Part shown: piece by piece, positions 19,438 to 28,058 of the stretch
Numbering within the stretch: the stretch's first letter is position 1
Layout of the letters: every line of letters starts with the position of its first letter
Assembly (NCBI GenBank): GCA_003427395.1
Contig: BFEA01000010.1
Location: 2,627,341 to 2,683,994 of the forward strand
Source: Chara braunii
Lineage: Eukaryota > Streptophyta > Charophyceae > Charales > Characeae
Reading direction: 5' to 3'
DNA: 56,654 nucleotides
Notes under the pieces: generated by a model
The model's input: only the letters and a program-made list of their open reading frames with translations
Database searches by the model: none
Told to the model about the DNA's origin: nothing
Program-made: the position numbers and the translations under genes

Positions 19438-20216
19438 CTACCAGTCTACCCTTCCAATCTCTTCTGCAGACAACCAATCCCCCGTCCAGAAATCATACCC
19501 CATACCGAACATTATCGGGATACCAAAGATGCATGCCCTGATCTTCATTTCGGCTTTAAGCTTCCTCCAATAAGTTTGTCTTGGCTCCATATGGTGGACA
19601 CGAATAAACGTATCTACCGTGGACAGGACGTCCTCAAAGTCTTTATCAGCCAAATCTGGCTCCATCTCCAAGTACAAACAATAAAGAACTTGCGGCGTAA
19701 AAAAATCGCACCTCCCAGAGGCACGACTATGGCGGCCCGAACTGCTTGTTCTACATTAGTAGGGCTGTGAAAAACTTCATCAATGATGATGAAGTCTGGC
19801 AGGGTAGATTTTACGTAGTCGGTAGGGTAGACGAAGTCCGACGCCCACCTTGCTTCTATCATGGGTATAATCGATCGAAATTCCCCCCACCTTTCCTCTC
19901 TGATCTTGTCCTCTAGGATTGCTCTTGTAATCAGGAGATACCTGGATAATGGTTGATTATGTCCCACTGCCAAGTCGATGCCGTGCATTCTCCACAAGTG
20001 CGACGAGAGGCAAAGGGTTACTCGAACTATTATACTTTCTCGGTCCGAGGTATGCCAAAATTCTACCCATACAAATGCTTCTGGCCCAATCGGGGCCCCC
20101 CACCATGAGGTGATTTCTTCTTCCTTCACGCTTAGCCCCTGGGGCAACAACATCCTTAATCCCAACCTGGTTCGGATGGGCAGCTCAATCCCAATTCCCC
20201 GAGTAGCGTACGGCAT
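19438..20216 (-). pseudogene. Accessory ORF b, paralogue of ORF a (element A)
   Basis: The chosen ATG at 20216 lies 21 nt after a strong acceptor (long polypyrimidine tract, CTTCACAG|G). The product would be about 260 residues but is split by the loss of one T in a T7 run (plus strand 19699-19705). The second half is read in another phase from 19677. It is clearly homologous to the neighbouring frame at 20502-21224: shared SWWG.P.G..(F)VWVE, VRVT..L...LW, DF..P..YV..TL.DF, YCLYLEM, YW.KLK.E and GIPIMFG..Y..W.GDW. I recognise no known domain. A predominantly alpha/beta, soluble protein is suggested by the even hydrophobic pattern, with no signal peptide. Two such genes before gag suggest a duplicated accessory function. 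Confidence 0.7.
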
Positions 20217-20237
20217 CTTGAGTGATTTCCTGGCGGC

Positions 20238-20292
20238 CTGTGAAGTGCAAAAGAAAAACAAAAAACACACAATACTCACTCATAAGTCTTAC
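20238..20292 (-). other. Candidate 55-nt intron before accessory ORF b
   Basis: On the minus strand the donor ACGAG|GTAAGA at 20292 and the acceptor TTTTGCACTTCACAG|G at 20238 bound a T-rich 55-nt spacer. The ORF b ATG follows 21 nt later. The short exon upstream is not open in the phase of ORF b, so the intron would lie in a 5' untranslated region or serve as an alternative acceptor. Confidence 0.45.
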
Positions 20293-20501
20293 CTCGTTGT
20301 GTCATTCCTCCTTATATCATAATTAAAATTTCTCTCATTTTTCTTAATCCTGTTCGAGTCACCTCCTTTGTCTTCTTCCCTCGTCTTTTTCCCTTCTTCA
20401 TCTCACTTCTTTATCGCTTTATAATTCACATAAGTAATGTCCTCCTTCACCTCCTTCCCTTCCTTACAACTTATGCCTTAGCATCTTACCCCATAATCGT
20501 T

Positions 20502-21224
20502 TTATAATATAAACCCCCTCTCTTCCTCTTCCATTTCTTCTACCGTCACCCAGTCCCCAGACCATAAGTTATAAACTAACCCAAACATGATGGGAATGCC
20601 ATCTACGCAGATTCCGGACCGCACTTCCTCCTTCAATTTCTCCCAGTACCCAAATCGCTCCTCCATTAAATAATCTCTAGCGTACGCGTTTACGATGGAC
20701 AACACGTTGCTAAAACCACTCTCGGCGAGTTCGAAGCCCATTTCTAGGTATAGGCAGTAAATCATGTGAGGGGTGGAAAAATCATACCCCCTATTAGGTA
20801 CTCTAAGTGCGGCTTCAGCGACCATCTCTACCCTTTCTTGACCAAAAAACAACTCTTGGACCATAAAATCCAGGAGCGTGGTTCTAACGTAACGGACCGG
20901 AAGAGTAAAGTCTTTGGCCGGAAGCATTTTGATTTCCTTTAAAACTTCTCTTGTGTCTATCCATGGACCTTCCCTCTCCCAAATTCTGAGTTTCACTTCT
21001 GCCATCCCAGTGAGTAATAGCAGATAGTCTTCCACCCATTGATCGAAATTTGATTCATAATCATGCCAGAGACTCGCAGCCAGGTAAATGGTGACTCTCA
21101 CACTACGCCATTTTTCCCTCGTATTCCAACTCATTTCTACCCATAAAAATGTCTCGCCCAATAACGGGTAACCCCACCATGATTCACTAAGTTCTGCTCG
21201 ACTTCTTCCTTTTGACAGCGTCAT
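20502..21224 (-). CDS. Accessory ORF a of unknown function (element A)
   Basis: An intact 240-codon frame with an ATG at 21224. It is paralogous along its whole length to ORF b downstream. Recognisable shared stretches are SWWGYPLLGETFLWVE, VRVTIYLAASLW, FTLPVRYVRTTLLDF, MIYCLYLEMGFELAE and GIPIMFGLVYNLWSGDW. Trp and Tyr are unusually frequent, giving an aromatic-rich core. No catalytic motif, zinc site, signal peptide or membrane segment is evident. It is the best preserved frame in the element besides the protease frame, which suggests recent selection. By position it is comparable to the extra pre-gag ORF of plant Tat/Ogre elements, but I cannot show homology to those. A weak acceptor (CCCTTGTGACAG) lies about 75 nt upstream. 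Confidence 0.75.
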   Translation of the reverse strand: MTLSKGRSRAELSESWWGYPLLGETFLWVEMSWNTREKWRSVRVTIYLAASLWHDYESNFDQWVEDYLLLLTGMAEVKLRIWEREGPWIDTREVLKEIKMLPAKDFTLPVRYVRTTLLDFMVQELFFGQERVEMVAEAALRVPNRGYDFSTPHMIYCLYLEMGFELAESGFSNVLSIVNAYARDYLMEERFGYWEKLKEEVRSGICVDGIPIMFGLVYNLWSGDWVTVEEMEEEERGFIL

Positions 21225-21239
21225 TCTAGCCCATCATCA

Positions 21240-21977
21240 TTCCTAATTGGCGCCTTGACCTTGGACACTTGCTTTGTAAAGGGCGTCTTGATCAAATCTC
21301 GAAGATCTGTCACAAGGGTAAGTCAAAGGACAACTTATTTAATGTACTTCTTCAACCACTAATTTTTGGGTGCCCTTACTATGGAATAGCCTGACTTAAA
21401 GATAGGTACCCTTTTCTCGCAGTTTTCCTGACAAACCTCCTTTATTCTTTAACTTCCCTTGGTCTGATCTCTCATAAGAGCCCAAATTACCTTTCCTCAA
21501 TTCAACTTAGATGGGTTCTCCTCACGCCTCTCATTTAGTTAGTGATGAGAGAAACTCCCGTCTTCACCCTATCTTACTCCCCTTCTTTAGACGATCCTTT
21601 TATATATCAAGTACGAGATTGGTCCGCAAGTTCTCTGATGCGATATACAGAGTAACCTTCTCTACCGCACAGTTCTCGCCCCTAACCCATCCAAACTCAA
21701 TCCTGATGAAGGCTCGCTCCCTCATAGACACTCCCCAACAATACCCTGTCTCCTTATTTTTCCTTATGACGAGTTGGTAGATTCATCATTAGGTCTTGCC
21801 TCATTAGTGCGGGCTCTCTGATCGCGTTTTGATATCGGGCAGACGCCATGCTCATCTTGTCGACACACTCTACCTATTACTCAACACAATCCAGCCCATG
21901 CTTCTTTCATTTAGCTTATGACTTAACTAGCTTCCCCCCTTATCTTATTTCGCCACCTTATCCAGCCTTTTAGATCC
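21240..21977 (-). other. Spacer between Arg/Gly-rich frame and ORF a
   Basis: About 740 bp with no supported reading frame on the minus strand. It contains a candidate short intron just before ORF a (weak donor ATA|GTAAGG near 21376, acceptor near 21311). The remainder is unassigned. Confidence 0.35.
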
Positions 21978-22475
21978 TTATGTAATCTTTTTATACAATA
22001 AGTAGAATACCAACCCGCAAATCTTTATTTGACATAATATAAACATCAAGAGTGATATGCACATCCTCCTATCAGGAGACGCAGACTGCACGACTACAGG
22101 AGGGTCGGGCACGCGTGGCGTTGCTTGGGGTCCTTGTTGGTGAGGTTGGGGGAGGACAGTCAACTGCCCCTCTTGAGACAGCTGGTAAGGGCTATGATGC
22201 GAGCGGCTAGACGGCTCGAAGCGTGGCGGAGACTCTCCGTAACGCCTTGCGTACCTATACGAATAGTAAGTCATTTCCTCAGGGTTCGGGGTATGCATGC
22301 GCCTTTCCTCCCGATACCTTTTTGCCCTCAATCCTTCATCTTTCTCTTCTAACCCTTCATCATCTTCTCCCCAGTCTTCCCATTTCTTAGTCAAATCTAT
22401 AGGCCTTTCAGGTGCCTTCCCTTGTCTGCCGCCTCTTCCTCTACCAGTACTGGTCCCACGGCCTTTATGTGCCAA
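21978..22475 (-). CDS. Arg/Gly-rich N-terminal reading frame (element A)
   Basis: A 165-codon frame without an ATG at its start (the first possible codon is TTG), so its start may come from splicing or be mutated. The beginning, GRGTSTGRGRGGRQGK, is a typical RG box. An acidic stretch (WEDWGEDDEGLEEKDEG), a Tyr/Arg-rich part (YYSYRYARRYGE) and a Pro/Gln/His-rich part follow. The last 30 residues are hydrophobic and probably beyond the real product. It is the first frame after the primer-binding site and leader. The composition suggests an RNA-binding, disordered protein. No family was recognised. Confidence 0.5.
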   Translation of the reverse strand: MAHKGRGTSTGRGRGGRQGKAPERPIDLTKKWEDWGEDDEGLEEKDEGLRAKRYREERRMHTPNPEEMTYYSYRYARRYGESPPRFEPSSRSHHSPYQLSQEGQLTVLPQPHQQGPQATPRVPDPPVVVQSASPDRRMCISLLMFILCQIKICGLVFYLLYKKIT

Positions 22476-22648
22476 ACTCTTTAACTTTTACTATAAGCGG
22501 GATAAGTGTACCTAGGTATCAATTGACCTATACCCTACGCACTGATTTGATGACTACTAGTTATTAACAACTCAAGTTATCTTATTCCGCTTAGCTTCTT
22601 AGTCAATTTTGACTTCGATAATTATCGTTTTGCCAGAATCTTGCCTTA

Positions 22649-22649
22649 C
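22649..22649 (-). promoter_or_regulatory. Candidate major splice donor in element A leader
   Basis: The minus strand reads GCTCGG|GTAAGG about 40 nt after the primer-binding site and before every reading frame. This is the position of the major donor in retroviruses. It could pair with the acceptors at 20238, 19135 and 12338. Consensus only. Confidence 0.35.
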
Positions 22650-22688
22650 CCGAGCTCATTCACTAAGGACCTCGGTTAGGAAGCGAGA

Positions 22689-22705
22689 TCCCCGCCAACG
22701 GCGCA
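22689..22705 (-). promoter_or_regulatory. Primer-binding site of element A, tRNA-Asp type
   Basis: The minus strand reads TGCGCCGTTGGCGGGGA. This matches TGGCGCCGTTGCCGGGGA, the primer site complementary to the 3' end of plant tRNA-Asp, with one missing base and one substitution. It lies 3 nt after a CA that would end the 5' LTR (22709). Confidence 0.7.
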
Positions 22706-22708
22706 CCC

Positions 22709-23030
22709 TGTCGCGCGCGGCGGTCCCGCACCCTGCTGGGTGTGCTGAACCTCACAGTCGTGTCACGTAGGATGTATTCTTGAAGAACAACAGGTCACCA
22801 CTCCGACCGTGCGCGCGTGCTATACCTCTCACGACGCCCTGCGACAGGTCGGGACGTCGCGAGACACAACTTACCTCTACCCGAGGGGCTGTCACCACCC
22901 TCAGGTAGGCGTATCCCTGTTGAGCTACCGGCCCACATGCAAAGGCTTTTACATGCCTTTGTAGAGGTAGGTCGGCCGATGGCGTTTGCTCGATCGTTGT
23001 AGCATAAAACAGGGTACGAGCGGTAAGACG
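22709..23030 (-). repeat. 5' LTR of element A, inner part
   Basis: Sequence adjoining the primer-binding site, ending in CA on the minus strand. The part at 22811-23010 is homologous to 2040-2275 in inverted orientation. It contains the conserved GGTAGCTC..CAGGGATACGCC and GAGGTAAGTTGTG segments. The outer boundary could not be found, and no direct-repeat partner was seen at the 3' end. Confidence 0.5.
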
Positions 23031-24199
23031 CCTAAAACTGACCCGTTAGATATTCAGGTCGAACTTTTAAAAGGCTGTCTATTTTCGCTACTGCGTAATG
23101 CATTATCTTCTTGACAAATATCAATCAAATTGTCTTTCTACCAAAGAGCGTCCTATCTTTCTTAACAAGTTAGGACTTAACTGAACATCATAATACTATA
23201 GAGGTTAAGTTGAATATATATGGAAGTATTACTGCCGAGAACCCTTCCTACTTTCACAAGTGTTGTGCGTCCGAGACTCTTCAACAGACCAGGTCTAGTT
23301 CAATCCAAAGTTACGCACAAAACAGACCTTCAAAGAATAATGCAAAGACAGTTCACATGCCATGCACTAACGGAGTTAACCATTGACCTTGTCTCTCACT
23401 TCCCAAACCATGTATGACAACCTTGTCTTTCCTGAAACGTAAGCCCAGCCCCGTCACATTTTTACAAAGGACCCTTGAGAGTGACCAGGACCATTTAGGC
23501 AATGACCACAGGTGACAGTTTTACTGACCACAGGGTTTGACTTTAGAGGTGGGTATCAAGTCAAAGGGAGAAAGTTGAATCGGTAACAACCCACCTGTTA
23601 TCGAGAGATAACAGAAATTTGGGTCCTTTCTATAGAACCTCTTTTGAGATAAACAAGGACCTGCACACACACAGGTCAACAAAGATTCAACACCCCCACT
23701 CAATTCCCACATATTGATATCTAAGGGTCGAGTTCTTAGACATGGGTAGTGAGCTCTGGGATCAACGTCCCAGGTCTAATTCCTAGTCTTACTCTCACAA
23801 CCCTACCCTAAGCCGTCTGTCACTTTCTCCTTTCTCTAAAGGAGTCTCATGCCTGTCTCTTAAGTCGTCTTTAAGGAAACTCATGTTTACCCTACTCTCA
23901 GTCCTTTCATTCTCTCTCTTGGAGATAAGGGCACCGTTTGGCGCTCTTGTAGACGAGATGTAACTCATTCATTGTTGTGGCATACCATCTGAAAGCCATA
24001 GATGGTTATGGACTATGCGGCGGTTCTCAAGCTTCTTTTTCCCGCGATCCTGTCTTATTTCCTTATTTCTTTTCCAGATGTGAGAAGACCTTGCTCCCAC
24101 AGGAGCATTGTTCTTTCCTTTCTCTTTAATTTGTCCTAACATACTCAAGTAGTAGATCGATTCAGACATGAATCTTCCGCTACTTGGCCAATACCAAAC
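23031..24199. other. Unassigned sequence
   Basis: No supported gene or element. It may include the rest of the 5' LTR of element A. Short frames at 23220-23417 and 23521-23712 have no recognisable domain. Confidence 0.4.
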
Positions 24200-24900
24200 A
24201 ATTCGTTAGTTGAACAGACAGGTGAGTAAGTCGCATATGAGTATTGATCTCCCTTTAGTTTCACTTAATGTATACACAAGATCAACTCAGAGTAACAGGA
24301 TAGCTCACACATGAGCATCCTTCCTACAACAAATAGTTGAGGCTCCTATAGGAGCACCCTACTACTTGTTTTAGGTACCATCCTGAAAGATCCTGACGTC
24401 ATCCCCTTCCCAGAGGTTATTAACGGTCTAAGTGAATAATAGGCGACCCGCACAAGAGCCCCCTACTATCACGTGACAAGGTCTACTTCACAAGAGCATT
24501 AGGATAATCCTAACAAGGGTATCCTGCTGCCCTTCAGAAGCCGACCGTCCTGAGACCGGGTTAGTTTGGACAAAAGACGAGTGTTTAGAGTATTCCTACA
24601 AGAGTACCCTCTTAGCGAGTTAGTATAGAATCAAGTAGGTAGTAGACAAACCCCGACAGAGGCCCCTCTACTACCTTCCTTGGTTAATGAGTAGTCCAGC
24701 CGTTAAACAAGTAATATGACGACTCCTACAGAAGCCTCCCTATTACCAGTTTGGTGGTAGGACTATCAGAGGGTAAGTAAGCTAGGAGAGGAAGAGTAGA
24801 AACGTGATCTCCTACTGTTTGCAGATTGTTAGTCATCCTTGGACTTAGGCACGTGAATAGGACGACCCTCCCTGGAGCCTTCCTTTATTATTTTCTAAGA
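24200..24900. repeat. Degenerate array of CTCACACATGAG-like units
   Basis: Variants of a unit CTC(A/C)(C/T)ACA(T/A)GAG followed by (T/G)(A/C)CC(T/C)(A/C)CTA recur every 50-70 bp, for example near 24306, 24345, 24450, 24585 and 24720. The same motif reappears between units of the 71-bp satellite (24955, 25030) and at 27210-27290, so this tract is an older, diverged part of the same satellite field. Confidence 0.5.
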
Positions 24901-25862
24901 GTCAGACCTCTCTTCTCGTCACGACGACAGTCGAGCCGGTAGATGGTAAGGTAACTCCCACATGAGTACCTAGTTTACTTCATAAGCTAATGTTAGACAT
25001 CCTTTCCCGTCACGACGACAGCCGATCTGGTAAGGTAGTGAGGCAACTCACACATGAGTGCCTAAGTTAGCTAATAGTCAGTGTCAGAACCCCTCCTCCC
25101 GTCACGACGACAGTCGATCTGGTAGAGAGTACCTATTTTAGTTCATAAGTTTGGGTTTGTACCCTCGTCCCATCACGACGACAGTCGATCCGGCAGAGAG
25201 CAGTTAATCTAGTTCATAAGTTAGTGTCGGGTACCTCTGCCCGTCACGATGACAGTCGGTCCGGTAGAGAGTACTTAGATTAGTTCGTAAGTAGTTGTTT
25301 GTACCCTCGTCCCATCACGACGACAGCCGATCCGGTAGAGAGTCCCTATTTGGGTTATAAGTTATGGTCAGATACCCCCTTCCCGACACGACGACAGTCG
25401 TTACGGTAGAGAGTACCTACTTTAGTTTATAAGTTATTGCTGGTACCCTCCTTCCATCTCGACGACAGTCGATCTGGTAGAGAGTACCAAATCCAGTTCA
25501 TAAGTTATAGTCAGACACCCCCTTCCCGTCACGACAACAGCCGTTACGGTCGAGGGTACCCGATTTAGTTCATAAGCTGTTGTTAGTACCCCTTTTTCCC
25601 ATCACGACGACAACCGATCTAGTAAGGAGTACTTGAATTAGTTTATAAGTGTTTGTTTTGTACCCTCGTCCCTTCACGACGACAGTCGTTCCGATAGAGA
25701 GCGTTTAGATTAGTTCATAAGTTATTGTTCGTACCCTCATCCCCTCGCGACGACATCCGCTCAGGTTGAGAACACTTAGATTAGTTCAGAAGTTATTGTT
25801 CGTACCCTCATCCCCTCGCGACGACAGCCGCTCAGGTTGAGAGTACTTAGATTAGTTTATAA
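24901..25862 (+). repeat. 71-72 bp satellite, left part
   Basis: The motif CACGACGACAG occurs at about 24921, 25012, 25104, 25175, 25246, 25317, 25388, 25459, 25531, 25604, 25676, 25747 and 25818. The first two intervals are 91-92 bp, then 71-73 bp. A typical unit is ACGACGACAGTCGATC, then a GGTAGAGAGTAC segment, then TTAGTTCATAAGTTATTG, then GTACCCTCGTCCC. Units differ at about 10-20% of positions. No reading frame spans it. Confidence 0.9.
25855..25862. repeat. Target-site duplication, left copy
   Basis: GTTTATAA, part of the satellite unit, is repeated at 27008-27015 on the other side of the 1145-bp insertion. Confidence 0.75.
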
Positions 25863-27007
25863 CAGAGAGCGCATATGGGTAACCGTTACCCGTACCCAAC
25901 CGCACCCAACTGTAACCGCCAGGTCATGGGTAGGTCTGGGTGCCCCTTTACGAAGGCGGGGTTGGTTATGGGCAGGCAAATTTGTTTTTTCTGGAGATGA
26001 CGGGTAGGTACAGTTAGTATTTATGAAGATCACGGGCAGGTAGGGCCAGCCAAACATAAAACTAAATCCGGTACGGACAGGTACGGGGGGCAGACAAAAA
26101 AAATGGGGGGCGGGTATGGGCGGGTAGAGGATCCACTCGGGTAACGTGGTTCACTACCCCTTGTATTCCCACCTGCCCCCCTCCGAGCCCTTTCGCCCCT
26201 GCCCTTTCCCACCATCTGAAGTCGTAGGCCCGTTTTTTTTTTTTTTTTTGCAGTTGCTGTAGGGGTTGCATATGCTGCTGCAATAGTTGCATTGACATCA
26301 TTTCCGCAGTTGCTACAGGGGTTGCGTATGCTGCTGCGGCTGCAGATGCACCATATCTGCAGCAGCACACTTGCAGATGCACCACAAATGCACAACATCT
26401 GCTGCAATTGTTTCATTAACATCATTTCTGCAGTTGCTAGAGGGGTTGCATCTGCTGCTGCAGCAGCGGATGCACCACATCTGACTATCGCTGCAATTGC
26501 GACAACAGCTGCAGCCTGCAGTAGCTATTAGTGTTGGACCCCGACCACAGCCCAAAGGTTGTGAGGGGAGTTAGAGTCGGTTGGGGGTTTTTAGGGGCGG
26601 TTAGAACAGTTAGGAGCAGTTAGGGGGAGTTAGGGGAGGGTGGGTAACAGGTGGAGGCGGTTACGGGTAGGTGCATACAATTGTGGATAGGTGGGGACGG
26701 GTACGGCTGAAGACGGGTAAGGAAAATTTCGGTTGGGTATGGTACGGGTGGTTAAGACACGGTTTGGGTTCAGTTAGCCATGGTTGGTTAAAAAAGAAAA
26801 GAAAAATAAGGGCGGGTACGGGCAGTTACAGTCTGTAGAGGTTCAGGTATGGGCGGGTACAGGTACCCGGTTTTTTTTTTCGGATCAGTTGGAGGTAGGT
26901 AAAGCTGCGGTAGGCCAGGTATACAGTGGTCATAGTTGGTTGGTTTTCGAAAAATGTGTGGTTAGTTTAGTTATAGGTATTCCTAAAAATCCTAGTTGCG
27001 AACTCTG
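25863..27007. mobile_element. Non-autonomous hAT-like DNA transposon
   Basis: The 1145-bp segment interrupts the satellite exactly and is flanked by the 8-bp direct repeat GTTTATAA. Its ends form a short imperfect terminal inverted repeat: CAGAGAGCGCA at 25863-25873 and the complement of CAGAGTTCGCA at 26997-27007 (9 of 11 identical). An 8-bp duplication and ends beginning CAGAG are the signature of hAT elements. Inside, GGGTAGGT/GGGTACGG motifs are frequent toward both ends, as in hAT subterminal repeats. The centre holds a T17 run, a CTG-rich minisatellite and a G-rich tract. No transposase frame is present, so it would have moved with enzyme from elsewhere. Confidence 0.75.
26250..26480 (+). 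repeat. CTGCTG-rich minisatellite inside the hAT-like element
   Basis: Three units start with GCAGTTGCT..AGGGGTTGC at 26250, 26306 and 26430 and are separated by TGCTGC/GCAGCA and ATGCACCACA segments. Unit spacing is 56 and 124 bp, so one unit has been lost or lengthened. Frames through it (26062-26385 minus, 26292-26531 plus) are repeat artefacts. Confidence 0.7.
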
Positions 27008-27310
27008 GTTTATAAGTATTTTGTTTGTACCCTTGTCCCCTCACGACGACAGCCGATCAGGTAGAGAGTACTTAGTTTAGTTTATAGGTAGTTATTTGTA
27101 CCCTAATCCCCTCACGACGACAACCGATCAAGTAGAAAGTACTTAGTTTAGTTCATAGATTATCATTAGGACCCCCTTCCCGTTACGACGACAGTCGGAC
27201 CGACAGAGAGCAAGGTGACTCACACATGAGTACCTAATTGTTAACCCTTAGTCAAGTCAGAGCATACACAAGTAGCACGACGACTCACACATAAACCTCC
27301 ATCGTCCTAC
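27008..27310 (+). repeat. 71-bp satellite, right part
   Basis: The satellite resumes with TTTATAAGTATT and has CACGACGACAG motifs at 27043, 27114 and 27185, 71 bp apart. It ends in two degenerate CTCACACAT(G/A) units near 27215 and 27280. The first 8 bp are the right copy of the target-site duplication. Confidence 0.9.
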
Positions 27311-27846
27311 TTTGTTTTTCACGTCCAAACAGTTAGGTTCCTTCTTAGTTAACTTAGGTTCCTTCCATTTCATCAGACAGGGTTCTTATTTCAATCATAC
27401 ACTTTTTCCCTTCTGATTATCTTAGTCCTGAAGAAAGTACAAGCAGTATATCATGCAATCATACAGGCAGTCCAATAGAAGGGCGTAGCCTGTAAGGGTA
27501 TATGAGAAGGGGTTAGGTGATGCGTACCTCATGGTTCCCTGCCTCCAGAGTCCCTCCTGAACTCCGGCAGAGCTCCCGCAATCGCCCTGTACGTGGAGAT
27601 GTATGGTTTATGCTACCGATTGCTAGTACTTTAGAGTCATCAGAGACCAATATTAATCATCAGCCAATCATAGCCAAAGAGGTGGGTACTTTGAGAGGAT
27701 CCAATCAAGACAAAGATGGGGAAGGATAGAGGGGGCATGCACCATCACACCGTGACACTTGTCTCCCTCTTCCCTAAATCTCCCCCATGCTTTCTTCACT
27801 TTCCGGCCTTCGCCAAACTCGTGGTATTTTAAGAATATGAACAGTG
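27311..27846. other. Unassigned sequence
   Basis: No supported gene. The reading frame at 27668-27934 (minus) is largely the complement of an AAT array. Confidence 0.4.
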
Positions 27847-28058
27847 AGAATAATAATAATAATAATATCACTAATAATAATAATAATAATAATAACGATA
27901 ATAATAATAATAATAATAACAATAATAATATCAATAATAATAAGTGAGATAATAAGATAATAATAACTATAATACTGGTAATTAACTAGTCGCAATGATA
28001 AGATAATAAAAATAATAATAATAATAATAATAAGGATAATAATAACAATAATAATAGA
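27847..28058 (+). repeat. (AAT)n arrays
   Basis: Imperfect AAT arrays at 27847-27955 and 28008-28058 separated by about 50 bp. The AAT strand is plus in both. Confidence 0.9.

Larger units (their letters stand above)
9900..23030 (-). mobile_element. Element A: giant Ty3/Gypsy LTR retrotransposon with accessory ORFs
   Basis: Reading the minus strand, the internal region runs from a tRNA-Asp-type primer-binding site (22705) to a polypurine tract (10022), about 12.7 kb, more than twice a usual Ty3/Gypsy internal region. The order is Arg/Gly-rich frame, two paralogous unknown frames, Gag, linker and zinc knuckle, retropepsin, RT, RNase H, integrase, then a second capsid, a coiled coil and a second zinc knuckle. 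RT before integrase places it in Ty3/Gypsy. Several stops and frameshifts break pol. Plant Tat/Ogre elements also carry an extra ORF before gag, but I cannot assign the lineage by eye. The LTR edges are not resolved. Confidence 0.8.

Noticed and set aside
22900-22950. Possible tRNA gene (GGTAGCTCAACAGGGATACGCC, box A-like)
   Set aside because: No box B, no cloverleaf stems and no T-loop at the right distance. The segment is shared with 2160-2200 as part of an LTR-like repeat.
26030-26555. Cys/Gln-rich and Met/Leu-rich frames in the hAT-like element as a transposase remnant
   Set aside because: They are translations of the CTGCTG minisatellite, with no transposase motifs.
24901-27200. CRISPR-like regular repeats
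   Set aside because: The entire 71-bp unit is conserved, with no distinct spacers, and the context is eukaryotic. It is a satellite.
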